This document shows positions 1-8,324 of a stretch of DNA of 14,609 nt, one piece after another. Origin of the DNA: Paracoccaceae bacterium (GTDB taxonomy: Bacteria; Pseudomonadota; Alphaproteobacteria; Rhodobacterales; Rhodobacteraceae); NCBI GenBank assembly GCA_003561595.1, contig PWWF01000440.1, positions 1-14,609 of the forward strand, read 5' to 3'. The notes beneath the pieces were generated by a model. That model did no database searches. It saw only the letters and a program-made list of their open reading frames with translations, and was not told the origin of the DNA. Position 1 is the stretch's first letter, and each line of letters begins with the position of its first letter. A program made the translations under genes and the position numbers.

Positions 1-953
1 ACACGGGCGCGCTGTCCTTCACCTACTGGAACGAACAGGGGTCGGTGCCCGAAAGCTGCGCCATGTGCCATTCCGAAACCGGGTTCATGGATTTTCTGGG
101 TGTGGGCGATCACACGGCCGGTCAGGTGGATCATCCCGGCACGATCAACAGTGTCATCGGCTGCGCAAGTTGCCACACGGCCGAAGCCCATGCGCTGGAT
201 GCCATCACTTTCCCCTCCGGGGTCGAGGTTGCAGGGCTGGGCGCGTCTGCCACCTGCATGGTCTGCCATCAGGGCCGCCAGTCCAGCGACCAGGTAGAGG
301 CGCGCGTGGCCGACAAGCCTGAGGATGCCGTGTCCACCGAACTGGATTTCGTCAATATCCATTACGCCGCCTCGGCTGCCACAATGCTGGGGTCCGAGGT
401 GCGTCCGGGCTATCAGTACGCGGGGCGCAGCTATGCCGGTCGCTTCATGCATGTGCCGGGCGCCGATACCTGCGTGGCCTGCCACGAACCGCATAGCACC
501 GCCGTTGAAACTGATGGGTGCCTGGCCTGCCATCGCGGGGTCGATGATCTGCGCGATATCCGCACCCAGCACCGCGATTTTGCAGGCAGCGGGGACCGGT
601 CAGGCGGTATTCACAGCGAAATCGTCGATCTGCATGACCAGTTGCTGGAGGCGATCCGCCTCTATGCGGCCGAAATCGCGGGCACGCCCATCGCCTATGC
701 CAACAGCTTTCCCTATTTCTTTGCCGATCCCGATGGCACGGGCGAGCTGTCCTCCGATCAGATCACGCGCGACAATCGCTATCAGAGCTGGACACCGCGA
801 CTGCTGAAGGCGGCCTATAACTATCAGGTCGTCGCCAAGGACCCCGGCGGCTATGTTCACAATCCGCGCTACATGCTGCAGCTTGTCCATGACAGCCTGA
901 CCGATCTGGCCGGGGTCACAGGGCAGGATGTGTCGCACGTGTCCCGCCCCTGA
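1..953 (+). CDS. Multiheme c-type cytochrome, 3' part (5' end outside window)
   Basis: The reading frame is open from the first base of the window (first full codon at 3), so the true start lies upstream; the GTG at 45 is only an internal codon. Five CXXCH haem-attachment motifs are visible: CAMCH (57-71), CASCH (162-176), CMVCH (255-269), CVACH (471-485) and CLACH (519-533). The missing N-terminus may add a signal peptide and more haems. The C-terminal third has no haem motif but carries an EF-hand-like loop (ADPDGTGELSSD, about 726-761) and a tail with WTPRLLKAAYNYQ and YVHNPRY. These fit a family annotated as polyheme membrane-associated cytochrome c. Such proteins mature in the periplasm and carry electrons; donor and acceptor here are unknown. 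The gene ends at TGA 951-953, only 21 bp before the convergent phaC stop codon, with no terminator visible between them. Multiheme cytochrome is firm; the specific role is not. Confidence 0.88.
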   Translation, partial: TGALSFTYWNEQGSVPESCAMCHSETGFMDFLGVGDHTAGQVDHPGTINSVIGCASCHTAEAHALDAITFPSGVEVAGLGASATCMVCHQGRQSSDQVEARVADKPEDAVSTELDFVNIHYAASAATMLGSEVRPGYQYAGRSYAGRFMHVPGADTCVACHEPHSTAVETDGCLACHRGVDDLRDIRTQHRDFAGSGDRSGGIHSEIVDLHDQLLEAIRLYAAEIAGTPIAYANSFPYFFADPDGTGELSSDQITRDNRYQSWTPRLLKAAYNYQVVAKDPGGYVHNPRYMLQLVHDSLTDLAGVTGQDVSHVSRP

Positions 954-974
954 TCCGCGCCACCGCCGATCCCG

Positions 975-2777
975 TCACGGCTGGAACACATAGCTGCCGG
1001 GGGCGGCGATCAGCGGCGGGTACCCCTTGTCCGGCGCGCCCATGGCAGGGGGCGGGACCATCTTGCCGCCCTGGCCATGCAGCCAGTCCACCCATTCCGG
1101 CCACCACGACCCCGGTTGCGGGTCGTGCTGGTCCAGCCAGGCATCCGGCCCAAGATAAAGCGCCCCCGCAGGCCGGTGCGAGATGCGATAATGGCGGCCC
1201 TTGTGGCCCGGCTCACTCAGAATACCGCCATTATGCCCGCCCTTGGTCAGAACAAATGTCAGGTCACAATCCGTGAAGAGCTGCGTTTTATAGACAGAGT
1301 TCCACGGCGCGATATGGTCGCTTTCCGTGCCGACCACAAACAGCGGTGCCGCGATGTCCTTCAGGGCGATCACCCGCCCTTCGACCGCGAAACGTCCGGC
1401 TGTCAGCCGGTTTTCCAGAAACAGCGACCGCAGATATTCGGAGTGCATTCTTGCGGGCATTCGCGTGGTATCCGCATTCCACACGCCGATATCGCTGGGC
1501 AGATCCTCGCGGCCCAGGAAATACCGCTGCACATTGCGGGTATAGATCAGATCCTCGGACCGGATTGCGGCAAAGGCGCGGGCCATTTGCGGGCGGTCCA
1601 GATAGCCCTGCTCCCACATCAGATCCTCGAGAAAGGCGATCTGGCTTTCATCCAGAAACATCAGCAATTCGCCCGCTTCCACGAAATCCACCTGCGCGGC
1701 CATCAGCGTGATCGACCCCAGCCGCGTATCGCCATCGCGTGCCATTGTGGCGGCTGTGATGGCCAGCATCGTGCCGCCCAGACAGTAGCCGACCGCATTG
1801 ACCGGCACATCCGGCACGATGGCACAAACGGCATCAAGCGCGGCCAGAACCCCGCGCTTGCGGTAGTCTTCCAGCGACAATTCCGCCTGATCCGCAGTCG
1901 GGTTGCACCATGACATCATGAAGACGGTGAAGCCTTGCGCCACCAGATAACGCACCATCGAATTATGCGGTGACAGATCAAGGATATAGTATTTCATGAT
2001 CCATGCCGGCACGATCAGGATGGGCTGCGCGCGCGCCTGCTCTGTCTGCGGCGCATACTGGATCAACTCGAACAGGTCATTGCGAAACACCACCTGACCA
2101 GGGGTGGCGGCCAGTTCCTTGCCAATCTCGAAGCCTTCCGGGGCAGGATCATGATGACCGCTGAGGGTCTTCAACATGTCGCGCGAAAATCTGGTCATGC
2201 CGGTGGTCAGATTGCGCCCCGCCGTGTCGCGTGTCGCCTCGATGATCTCGGGGTTGAGCATCGGGAAATTGGACGGTGACACCAGATCAAGCGTCTGACG
2301 CGCCAGAAACCGCGCGCGCTCGGCGTCTTCGCGGCACAGACCGCGCATGGGTTCGGTCGCATGATCCCACCAGTCCTGCACGGCAAGAAACCCCTGCTGC
2401 CAGAAGTGGTAAGGGGGGGTCTGCCAGTCGGGATGGGTAAAGCGGTGGTCAAAGGGTTTCGGGGCGAAGGGTGGCGGCGCGTCCGGATCTGCGACACTGG
2501 CGATCAGCTTCAGCGCGTTTTTCTGCGCATGCTCGAACAACTCCAACTGGCGCCCCGGAGAGCGCGCCATATGCTGCGCCCAATCGCTCCAGGCCTCAAG
2601 AAAGGCATGGTTCGACACGCCGCCGCTCAGCTTTGCCATCACCCCCCGGACCGCACGGTCAAAGTTCTGATGGGTCTGCCTTGTTTCGTGAAAAGCAGGG
2701 GGCGTGCCGTGCGGATGCGGCGCAACGGATGTCGCCTCAGGCTTGCTCTGCTGCTTTGCGGGACGGCGGGGGGCCAT
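975..2777 (-). CDS. phaC: Class I poly(3-hydroxyalkanoate) synthase PhaC
   Basis: 600 aa, the usual length for class I PHA synthases. The enzyme polymerises (R)-3-hydroxyacyl-CoA into storage polyester at the granule surface. The lipase-box-like motif GYCLGG (residues 330-335) places the nucleophile at Cys332. Asp487 (in GTESDHIAPW) and His515 (in KGGHNGGI) complete the expected Cys-Asp-His triad with spacing like that of the Cupriavidus enzyme. The alpha/beta-hydrolase core covers roughly residues 230-560, and the N-terminal region before it is typical of the family. The ATG at 2777 has only a weak AAGG-type ribosome site about 9 nt upstream. No phasin (phaP), repressor (phaR) or depolymerase (phaZ) gene lies next to it, unlike the usual rhodobacterial pha cluster. 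It may therefore be a second or relocated phaC copy. Confidence 0.96.
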   Translation of the reverse strand: MAPRRPAKQQSKPEATSVAPHPHGTPPAFHETRQTHQNFDRAVRGVMAKLSGGVSNHAFLEAWSDWAQHMARSPGRQLELFEHAQKNALKLIASVADPDAPPPFAPKPFDHRFTHPDWQTPPYHFWQQGFLAVQDWWDHATEPMRGLCREDAERARFLARQTLDLVSPSNFPMLNPEIIEATRDTAGRNLTTGMTRFSRDMLKTLSGHHDPAPEGFEIGKELAATPGQVVFRNDLFELIQYAPQTEQARAQPILIVPAWIMKYYILDLSPHNSMVRYLVAQGFTVFMMSWCNPTADQAELSLEDYRKRGVLAALDAVCAIVPDVPVNAVGYCLGGTMLAITAATMARDGDTRLGSITLMAAQVDFVEAGELLMFLDESQIAFLEDLMWEQGYLDRPQMARAFAAIRSEDLIYTRNVQRYFLGREDLPSDIGVWNADTTRMPARMHSEYLRSLFLENRLTAGRFAVEGRVIALKDIAAPLFVVGTESDHIAPWNSVYKTQLFTDCDLTFVLTKGGHNGGILSEPGHKGRHYRISHRPAGALYLGPDAWLDQHDPQPGSWWPEWVDWLHGQGGKMVPPPAMGAPDKGYPPLIAAPGSYVFQP

Positions 2778-2938
2778 TTTTCACAACCTTTTCTGACAAG
2801 GGGCGTGATCTTGCTGTCCGGGGCAGGATATTGGCGGATCGCTTTCAAACCCTCGGGTTTCCTGGCCGCCAATACCGCCATCCCCAGCTCATCCGCCCGC
2901 ATTGACGTGTCACAAGCCAAATCTATCAGAGTACCGAT

Positions 2939-3181
2939 TTGCTGGCCATCCCGATGCTGCAGAAACTGGCGGTGCTGGGGCTGTCGCCGCTTTGCCAGGC
3001 CAGAGCGGCCTTCGGCCAAGCCTGTGCCCTGATCCTACCGGCACCCTTTGCCGAGCTTCTTGCAAAAGATCATCCCGGTTTGCCGCAGGATGCGCGTGCA
3101 CCGGCCTTTGGGCAAGGTTTGTTCAATACGAACACGATCCACTTTCAAAACAGCTTTATACACTCCTGCAGGATAACGTAG
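2939..3181 (+). pseudogene. Possible short coding relic in the phaC-LOV gap, unrecognised
   Basis: The stretch 2778-3402 (about 625 bp) holds no convincing gene. Within it, the + frame from 2939 has G/C-rich third positions up to about 3115, like the real genes around it, and reads MLQKLAVLGLSPLCQARAAF near its start. It then runs into A/T-richer, non-coding-looking sequence before a stop at 3181. The frame is open back to a stop at 2903-2905 but has no ATG with a ribosome site. I do not recognise the product. It could be the remains of a decayed gene or chance. A longer + frame covering 2902-3819 lies antisense to the LOV gene and is not credible. Confidence 0.15.
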
Positions 3182-3402
3182 TCACTGGCGTGAGCAGGCT
3201 CTGCTTTCCAAAGCCCCGGCGACCTGGCGCGGGCAGTGATCCGCGCATCCGGTCGGTGGACATGCGGCAGAATGAGGGAATGAAAGGATCGAACCAGCTT
3301 ACGGTTCGCGACGGGATCGCGCGCGCGGTCGGTGCCGCCGCGCGCCATGTCAGCGACCGCTACATGGCACGCGGCAGGAGCCTGAGTATCCTGAGGCTCG
3401 CC

Positions 3403-3786
3403 TCAGACCGGGTTCTGCGCGCCTGCAAAGAACAGAAGCCGCCCTTGCGGGTCATAGATCGGACGGATGCGCAGGCGGTTGACAAAGACCGACCCGTCCT
3501 TGCGGTAATTCAGCAGGTCGATCGAAAAGCGCGTCTGCGCCCGCAGCGCCCAGCGGATCGCCTCGGTCGCCTCGGCACTGGTCTCGGGGCCTTGCAGGAA
3601 GCGGCAATTGCGGCCCAATGCCTCTTCGGGGGTGTAGCCGGTCTGGGCCTGAAATTCATCGCTGACGAAGATCATCGGATTGTCAGGCTGATGCGGGTCC
3701 GAGAAGACGACGCTCATCTCCCTCTCGTCTTCTTCCAGCAGACCGCGCAGGGCCATGTCGTCCATCCGTGTGTCAAGCTGGGGCAT
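3403..3786 (-). CDS. Short LOV-domain blue-light photoreceptor protein
   Basis: 127 aa, essentially a single LOV (PAS-type, flavin-binding) domain with short flanks and no output domain. The diagnostic GRNCRFLQG motif is present (residues 58-66), with Cys61 as the residue that forms the photo-adduct with FMN. Further expected flavin contacts are Asn93 and Asn103 (in LLNYRKDGSVFVNRL) and Gln124 (in FFAGAQ). This resembles the short LOV proteins known from Rhodobacteraceae such as Dinoroseobacter and Rhodobacter. The ATG at 3786 is chosen because GGACGGAGATCACG places a strong GGAG ribosome site 6 nt upstream. An in-frame extension to 3867 would add 27 residues, some Cys-rich, that do not look like LOV flanks. 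It lies 174 bp downstream of pepF, with hairpins and a possible promoter between. It probably signals by protein-protein interaction or dimer rearrangement, but the partner is unknown. Confidence 0.93.
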   Translation of the reverse strand: MPQLDTRMDDMALRGLLEEDEREMSVVFSDPHQPDNPMIFVSDEFQAQTGYTPEEALGRNCRFLQGPETSAEATEAIRWALRAQTRFSIDLLNYRKDGSVFVNRLRIRPIYDPQGRLLFFAGAQNPV

Positions 3787-3812
3787 CGTGATCTCCGTCC
3801 ATTTCTGTTGAC

Positions 3813-3841
3813 AGCATGATCGCAACAGTCCCCCACTGCAA
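3813..3841 (-). promoter_or_regulatory. Candidate promoter of the LOV gene
   Basis: Read on the - strand, TTGCAG (3841-3836) and CATGCT (3818-3813) are separated by exactly 17 bp. The start point would fall near 3806, giving a leader of about 20 nt that contains the strong GGAG site. The -10 box is a poor match, so this is tentative. An alternative is transcription from the upstream anmK-pepF unit. Confidence 0.3.
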
Positions 3842-3900
3842 GCCCATATCCTGACCGGTCCGACCATCCGGCAGGGCGGCGGGCCGTCTCGAAAGCGCTT

Positions 3901-3952
3901 CGGTCTTGCAGCATAGCAAGACCGGGCGCGACGAATTGCCGCGCGCCCGGTC
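3901..3952 (-). terminator. Two overlapping hairpins after pepF (terminator or attenuator)
   Basis: Just downstream of the pepF stop there is a perfect 11-bp GC-rich stem (3942-3952 with 3920-3930, 11-nt loop). It is followed by a perfect 9-bp stem (3916-3924 with 3901-3909, 6-nt loop). The two share bases 3920-3924, so both cannot form completely at once. Neither has a strong T-run after it. The simplest reading is an end-of-transcript structure for pepF; the overlap also allows an attenuator-like switch ahead of the LOV gene. Confidence 0.5.
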
Positions 3953-3960
3953 AGGGCCGA

Positions 3961-5769
3961 TCAGCCCTCCATCGCTTCCAGCTCGTCGATGAACCCCTCG
4001 ATCATCGCAAGCCCCTTGTCCCAGAAGGCCGGGTCCGAGGCATCAAGCCCGAAGGGCGCGAGCAGGTCCTTGTGGTGTTGCGACCCGCCTGCGCGCAGCA
4101 TGTCGAAATATCGGCCCTCAAACCCCTCGGGCGCGGCCTCATAGGCGGCATAAAGCGCGTTCACCAGCCCGTCGCCAAAGGCATAGGCATAGACGTAGAA
4201 GGGCGAATGCACGAAATGCGGGATATAGGACCAGAAGGTTTCATAGCCCTCCATGAACTCGAAGACCGGCCCAAGGCTTTCGGCCTGCACCGACATCCAC
4301 AGCGCGTTGATGTCATCGGGCGTCAACTCGCCCACGCGCCGGGCGTCATGCAGCTTGCATTCGAAATCATAGAAGGCGATCTGCCGCACGACCGTGTTTA
4401 TCATGTCCTCGACCTTGCCCGCCAGCAGGACCTTGCGTTCCTCGGGGGTGGCGGCCTTGTCCAACAGCTTGCGAAAGGTCAGCATCTCGCCGAACACGCT
4501 TGCGGTTTCGGCCAGTGTCAGCGGGGTCGAGGACAGGAGTTCCCCCTGTTCCGCCGCCAGCCGCTGATGCACGCCATGCCCCAATTCATGCGCCAGCGTC
4601 ATCACATCGCGCGGCTTGCCCAGATAGTTCAGCATCACGAACGGGTGTGCATCCGTCACGGTCGGATGGGCAAAGGCGCCGGGCGCCTTGCCGGGTTTCA
4701 CGGCGGCATCGATCCAGCCCTGGGTAAAGAACGGCTCTGCCAGTTCCGCCAGCCGGGGCGAAAACCCCTCGAACGCGTCAGTGACAGTTGCGCGCGCCTC
4801 GTCCCAGCCGATCTTGCGCGGCGCTTCCATCGGCAGCGGCGCATTGCGGTCCCAGACCTGCAGCTTGTCCAGCCCCAGCCATTTCGCTTTCAGCGCATAG
4901 TAGCGATGCGACAGGCGCGGATAAGCGGCCACGACTGCGTTGCGCAGCGCCTCGACCACTTCGGGTTCGACATGATTGGCAAGGTGGCGCGCGGTCTGGG
5001 GCGTGGGCATCTTGCGCCAGCGATCCTCGATCTCCTTTTCCTTGGTCAGCGTGTTATGAACCCGCGCGAACAGTTTGATATTGCTGCTGAACACCTCGGA
5101 CAGTGCCTTTGCCGCCGCCTCGCGCCGCGCGCGGTCGGGATCGGTCAGCAGGTTCAGCGTGGCTTCCAGCCCAAGGGCCCCATCCTCGCCCGCGACAGGA
5201 AATTCGAGGCCCGCCATCGTTTCATCAAACAGCCGGTTCCAGGCAGCGGCCCCGACGGTGGATTGGTCATGCAGAAAGCGCTCCAGCTCATCGGACAATT
5301 GATGCGGGCGCATCGCGCGCATGCGCTGGAACAGCGTGCGGAAACGCGCCAGATCGGCATTGGCGTCCAGCATCGCGTCAAAGGCGGCATCATCGATGCG
5401 GTTCATCTCCAGCGTGAAGAAGACCAGCGGCGTGGTCGCGACCGTCACGCGGTCCTGCACGTCAGAGATGAACTTGGCGCGGTCGGGATCGGTCGTGTTC
5501 TGATAATAGCGCAGCCCGGCATAGGACATCACGCGCCCGGCGATCAGGTCGATCTTTTCATAGCGCAGCACGCAGTCCAGCATTGCGCCCGCATCCAGCG
5601 TGGCAAGCTTGCCCTCATACTCTGCCGCGAAATCCTTGCCCTCCTGCTCCAGCCAGTCCAGATCGCGCGCCAGGTCCGGCGCATCGGGGCTTTCGTAAAG
5701 CGCGCTCAGATCCCAGTCTGGCAGATCGCCGAATTCGGTCGGGGTGTGGGTTTGCTGGTCAAGGGCCAT
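3961..5769 (-). CDS. pepF: Oligoendopeptidase F, M3 metallopeptidase family
   Basis: 602 aa, the normal length for PepF-type M3 peptidases. These are cytoplasmic zinc enzymes that cut short oligopeptides. The zinc motif HELGH is at residues 394-398 (His394, Glu395, His398). A downstream glutamate, Glu421 in LTLAETASVFGEM, is at the spacing expected for the third ligand. The N-terminal half is helical with no signal peptide, as in the family. The C-terminal region contains HSPFYVYAYAFGDGLVNALY, which fits the substrate-channel wall of M3 enzymes. ATG 5769 is preceded by CGGAGAATGAC, a good ribosome site. The gene begins 58 bp after the anmK stop on the same strand with no hairpin seen between them, so an anmK-pepF transcript is likely. 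It could supply amino acids from peptides, but the natural substrate is not visible from sequence. Confidence 0.95.
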   Translation of the reverse strand: MALDQQTHTPTEFGDLPDWDLSALYESPDAPDLARDLDWLEQEGKDFAAEYEGKLATLDAGAMLDCVLRYEKIDLIAGRVMSYAGLRYYQNTTDPDRAKFISDVQDRVTVATTPLVFFTLEMNRIDDAAFDAMLDANADLARFRTLFQRMRAMRPHQLSDELERFLHDQSTVGAAAWNRLFDETMAGLEFPVAGEDGALGLEATLNLLTDPDRARREAAAKALSEVFSSNIKLFARVHNTLTKEKEIEDRWRKMPTPQTARHLANHVEPEVVEALRNAVVAAYPRLSHRYYALKAKWLGLDKLQVWDRNAPLPMEAPRKIGWDEARATVTDAFEGFSPRLAELAEPFFTQGWIDAAVKPGKAPGAFAHPTVTDAHPFVMLNYLGKPRDVMTLAHELGHGVHQRLAAEQGELLSSTPLTLAETASVFGEMLTFRKLLDKAATPEERKVLLAGKVEDMINTVVRQIAFYDFECKLHDARRVGELTPDDINALWMSVQAESLGPVFEFMEGYETFWSYIPHFVHSPFYVYAYAFGDGLVNALYAAYEAAPEGFEGRYFDMLRAGGSQHHKDLLAPFGLDASDPAFWDKGLAMIEGFIDELEAMEG

Positions 5770-5827
5770 GTCATTCTCCGGTTTCCTTGCCCAGACCTAG
5801 ACCGCGCGGCCCCCCTCTGCAAGGCGC

Positions 5828-6919
5828 TCAGGGCGCGCTGATCTGGCCGCCGCCCACAGCGGCCGCAACGCCGGTGGTCGCGGGGCAGGATGTGGGCAGG
5901 CCCCGCGCGACCCGCATCGCGAGAAAGGCAAAGGCCTGCGCCTCGATCATGTCACCGTCCAGGCCCACATCCTCGACCGGGGCGACCGGACAGGGCAGAT
6001 GCGCAGAAATCGCGGCCATCAGATGCGCATTATGCCGCCCACCCCCGCAGACGAGCAGGCGCGCGGGCGGCTCGGGGCAGTAATCCACGCCCTGCCCCAC
6101 AGCGCTGGCGGCGCATTCGACCAATGTGGCCAGCGCATCCGCATCACCCAGATGCGCGACGCGCGCGGCCATGTCGCCAAAGCCCCGGTCCAGCGATTTG
6201 GGCGGCTGGCGGTAGAAGAACGGATGCTTAAGGAAGGCGGCCACCACATCCGGGTCCGCACCCCCTGTCGCCGCCAGCTTGCCCCCTTCATCCCGCGCAA
6301 TGCCCAGTCGCGTGTGGCACAGATCATCCAGCGGCGCATTGGCAGGCCCGGTGTCAAACGCAAGCAGCGCGCCTGCATCCTCGGGCCTGTCCTTGCGCGG
6401 GTCCACCCATGTCAGATTGCCCACCCCACCCAGATTGAGGAACGCGACCGGCCCCTCGGCCCCGATATGGCGCGCCAGCGCGAAATGATAAAACGGGGCC
6501 AGCGGCGCCCCCTGCCCGCCCAGCCGCACATCCGAGGTGCGGAAATCCCACACCACCGGAATACCCCCCACCAGCGCCAGCACATCGCCCGCGCCGGCCT
6601 GATGCGTGCGGCGCCCCGCAGGGTCATGCGCGAGTGTCTGGCCATGAAACCCCGCCAGCGTGGCATCGCTGAACCGCGCCATCACTTCGGCATGGGCGGT
6701 CTCCACGATCTCCGCCGCCTCTTCCACGCCCGGATCGCCCGGCCAGCAGCCCATCGCGGCGCGCAGAACGGCGCGCTCTGCTTCGGTATACGGGCGGAAC
6801 GCCGTTGGCCCGAACCCCGCGATCCGTTCGCCATCCGTATGCAGAACCGCCGCATCCACCCCATCGAAAGAGGTGCCCGACATCATCCCCAGCACTGTCG
6901 TGATCTCGGCTTTCAACAT
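5828..6919 (-). CDS. anmK: Anhydro-N-acetylmuramic acid kinase AnmK
   Basis: 363 aa, the usual family length. The enzyme hydrolyses the 1,6-anhydro bond of anhydro-MurNAc and phosphorylates it to MurNAc-6-phosphate, feeding cell-wall sugars released during growth back into metabolism. Family motifs run in order: [12 protein letters not shown] near the N-terminus (11-22, nucleotide binding), [13 protein letters not shown] (about 90-102), [26 protein letters not shown] (Asp189 at the position of the catalytic base), and [13 protein letters not shown] in the C-terminal lobe. The ATG at 6919 is preferred because GAGGAAAAGCCC provides a ribosome site; a GTG at 6943 has none. FDTGPAN replaces the commoner FDTGPGN, a mild change. 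The gene is divergent from tyrS across a 65-bp gap and is followed by pepF. Confidence 0.95.
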   Translation of the reverse strand: MLKAEITTVLGMMSGTSFDGVDAAVLHTDGERIAGFGPTAFRPYTEAERAVLRAAMGCWPGDPGVEEAAEIVETAHAEVMARFSDATLAGFHGQTLAHDPAGRRTHQAGAGDVLALVGGIPVVWDFRTSDVRLGGQGAPLAPFYHFALARHIGAEGPVAFLNLGGVGNLTWVDPRKDRPEDAGALLAFDTGPANAPLDDLCHTRLGIARDEGGKLAATGGADPDVVAAFLKHPFFYRQPPKSLDRGFGDMAARVAHLGDADALATLVECAASAVGQGVDYCPEPPARLLVCGGGRHNAHLMAAISAHLPCPVAPVEDVGLDGDMIEAQAFAFLAMRVARGLPTSCPATTGVAAAVGGGQISAP

Positions 6920-6984
6920 GGGCTTTTCCTCGGGCCATGGCACGGCTATAGATCGCCCAACTCTGCCGGCCGGGACAAGTGAAA

Positions 6985-8235
6985 ATGACCTATAACTACA
7001 AATCCGATTTCCTGCGCATCATGGCCGAGCGCGGATTTCTCGCCGATTGCACCGATCCGCAAGGGCTGGATGAGGCGCTGCTGGCAGGCACTGTTCCCGC
7101 TTATATCGGCTATGACGCGACCGCGAAATCGCTGCATGTCGGGCATCTGCTGAACATCATGGTGCTGCGCTGGTTCCAGAAAACCGGCCACAAGCCGATC
7201 ACGCTGATGGGCGGCGGCACGACCAAGGTGGGCGACCCAAGCTTCCGGTCGGAAGAACGCCCCCTGCTGGATGCCGCTGCGATCGCCAGCAATATCGACG
7301 GCATGAAGCAGGTCTTTGCCAAATACCTGCGCTATGGCGAGGGGCCTGCAGATGCGATCATGCTGGACAATGCCGAATGGCTGGACGGGTTGAACTACCT
7401 GGACTTCCTGCGCGATGTGGGGCGGCATTTCAGCGTGAACCGGATGCTGAGTTTCGAGAGCGTGAAATCGCGGCTGGACCGAGAGCAATCGCTGTCCTTC
7501 CTCGAATTCAACTACATGATCCTGCAAGCCTATGATTTCGTTGAAATCCATCGCCGTCATGGCTGCCTGTTGCAGATGGGCGGGTCGGACCAATGGGGCA
7601 ATATCGTCAACGGGGTCGATCTGGCGCGGCGCATCTCGAATGCTGACATCTTCGGGATGACCACACCGCTCTTGACCACGTCGGACGGGCGCAAGATGGG
7701 CAAAAGCGCGGGCGGTGCGGTCTGGCTGAATGCCGATATGCTAAGCCCTTACGAGTTCTGGCAATTCTGGCGCAACACGACCGATGCCGATGTGGGCCGG
7801 TTCCTGAAACTCTATACCGAATTGCCGGTCGAGGAATGCGACCGTCTGGGCGCGCTGCAAGGCTCGGAGATCAACGCAGCAAAAATCATCCTCGCCAATG
7901 AGGTGACGACACTGTGCCACGGGGCCGATGCCGCGCAGGCCGCCGAGGCCACCGCGCGCGAGGTGTTCGAACAGGGCGGCATGGGTGAGGAACTGCCCAC
8001 GCTTGCCCTGCCCCCGGCCGATCTGGGTGATGGTGTCTCCATGGCGCAATTGTTCGTGCGCGCAGGGCTGGCGAAATCGGGCAAGGAGGCCAAGCGCCTG
8101 ATCGCCGAGGGCGGCGCGCGGGCCAATGATGCGCCCGTCACCGATGCCGGGCAGATGGTGCGCGCCGATGATCTGGCCACGCCGCTGAAGCTGACCGCCG
8201 GCAAGAAACGTCACGCGCTGGTGACCCTCGGCTGA
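6985..8235 (+). CDS. tyrS: Tyrosyl-tRNA synthetase
   Basis: 416 aa class I aminoacyl-tRNA synthetase that charges tRNA-Tyr in the cytoplasm. The Rossmann-fold signature HVGH (residues 51-54) follows [11 protein letters not shown]. The tyrosine-site segment [11 protein letters not shown] (196-206) and the KMSKS-type loop KMGKS (237-241) are intact. The C-terminal 60 residues or so form an S4 RNA-binding domain ([20 protein letters not shown] onward). The ATG at 6985 is chosen over a GTG two codons earlier at 6979 because GGGAC sits at a workable distance only from the ATG. Divergent pairing with anmK leaves 65 bp for both promoters. The next gene, an L,D-transpeptidase, starts 89 bp downstream and appears to have its own promoter. 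Confidence 0.97.
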   Translation: MTYNYKSDFLRIMAERGFLADCTDPQGLDEALLAGTVPAYIGYDATAKSLHVGHLLNIMVLRWFQKTGHKPITLMGGGTTKVGDPSFRSEERPLLDAAAIASNIDGMKQVFAKYLRYGEGPADAIMLDNAEWLDGLNYLDFLRDVGRHFSVNRMLSFESVKSRLDREQSLSFLEFNYMILQAYDFVEIHRRHGCLLQMGGSDQWGNIVNGVDLARRISNADIFGMTTPLLTTSDGRKMGKSAGGAVWLNADMLSPYEFWQFWRNTTDADVGRFLKLYTELPVEECDRLGALQGSEINAAKIILANEVTTLCHGADAAQAAEATAREVFEQGGMGEELPTLALPPADLGDGVSMAQLFVRAGLAKSGKEAKRLIAEGGARANDAPVTDAGQMVRADDLATPLKLTAGKKRHALVTLG

Positions 8236-8250
8236 TCTGTTCACGCCCCA

Positions 8251-8291
8251 CGCGACCGTGATTTGCCATTCCGCGACCGGGTGGTGATGTT
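8251..8291 (+). promoter_or_regulatory. Candidate promoter with repeated CGCGACCG boxes upstream of first L,D-transpeptidase
   Basis: TTGCCA (8263-8268, five of six matches to the -35 consensus) and GATGTT (8286-8291, three of six) are spaced by 17 bp. The 8-bp sequence CGCGACCG occurs at 8251-8258 and again at 8272-8279, 21 bp apart, about two helical turns. One copy lies upstream of the -35 box and one inside the spacer, a layout that would suit a regulator. Promoter and operator are both inferred. Confidence 0.35.
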
Positions 8292-8324
8292 CGGGCGAAC
8301 AAGAACAACCGGAGCAGAAAGCCC

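Noticed and set aside
2639..3019. - strand 126-codon frame overlapping the phaC start
   Set aside because: It overlaps the phaC N-terminal coding region in another frame, has no ribosome site and no recognisable motif.
2902..3819. 305-codon + strand frame from the phaC-LOV gap into the LOV gene
   Set aside because: Its second half is antisense to the LOV gene and its first half shows no motif or ribosome site.
3787..3867. 27-residue N-terminal extension of the LOV protein
   Set aside because: The strong GGAG site directly before ATG 3786 decides the start; the extension has no ribosome site and overlaps the candidate promoter.
4072..5841. 589-codon open frame on the + strand opposite pepF
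   Set aside because: It is the antisense shadow of a clear M3 peptidase gene in GC-rich DNA; the protein has no recognisable domain and is full of His, Arg and Gln as expected for an antisense reading.
8290..8310. GTTC/GAAC elements before the first L,D-transpeptidase as a possible alphaproteobacterial LexA box
   Set aside because: The spacing is wrong for the GTTC-N7-GTTC pattern.
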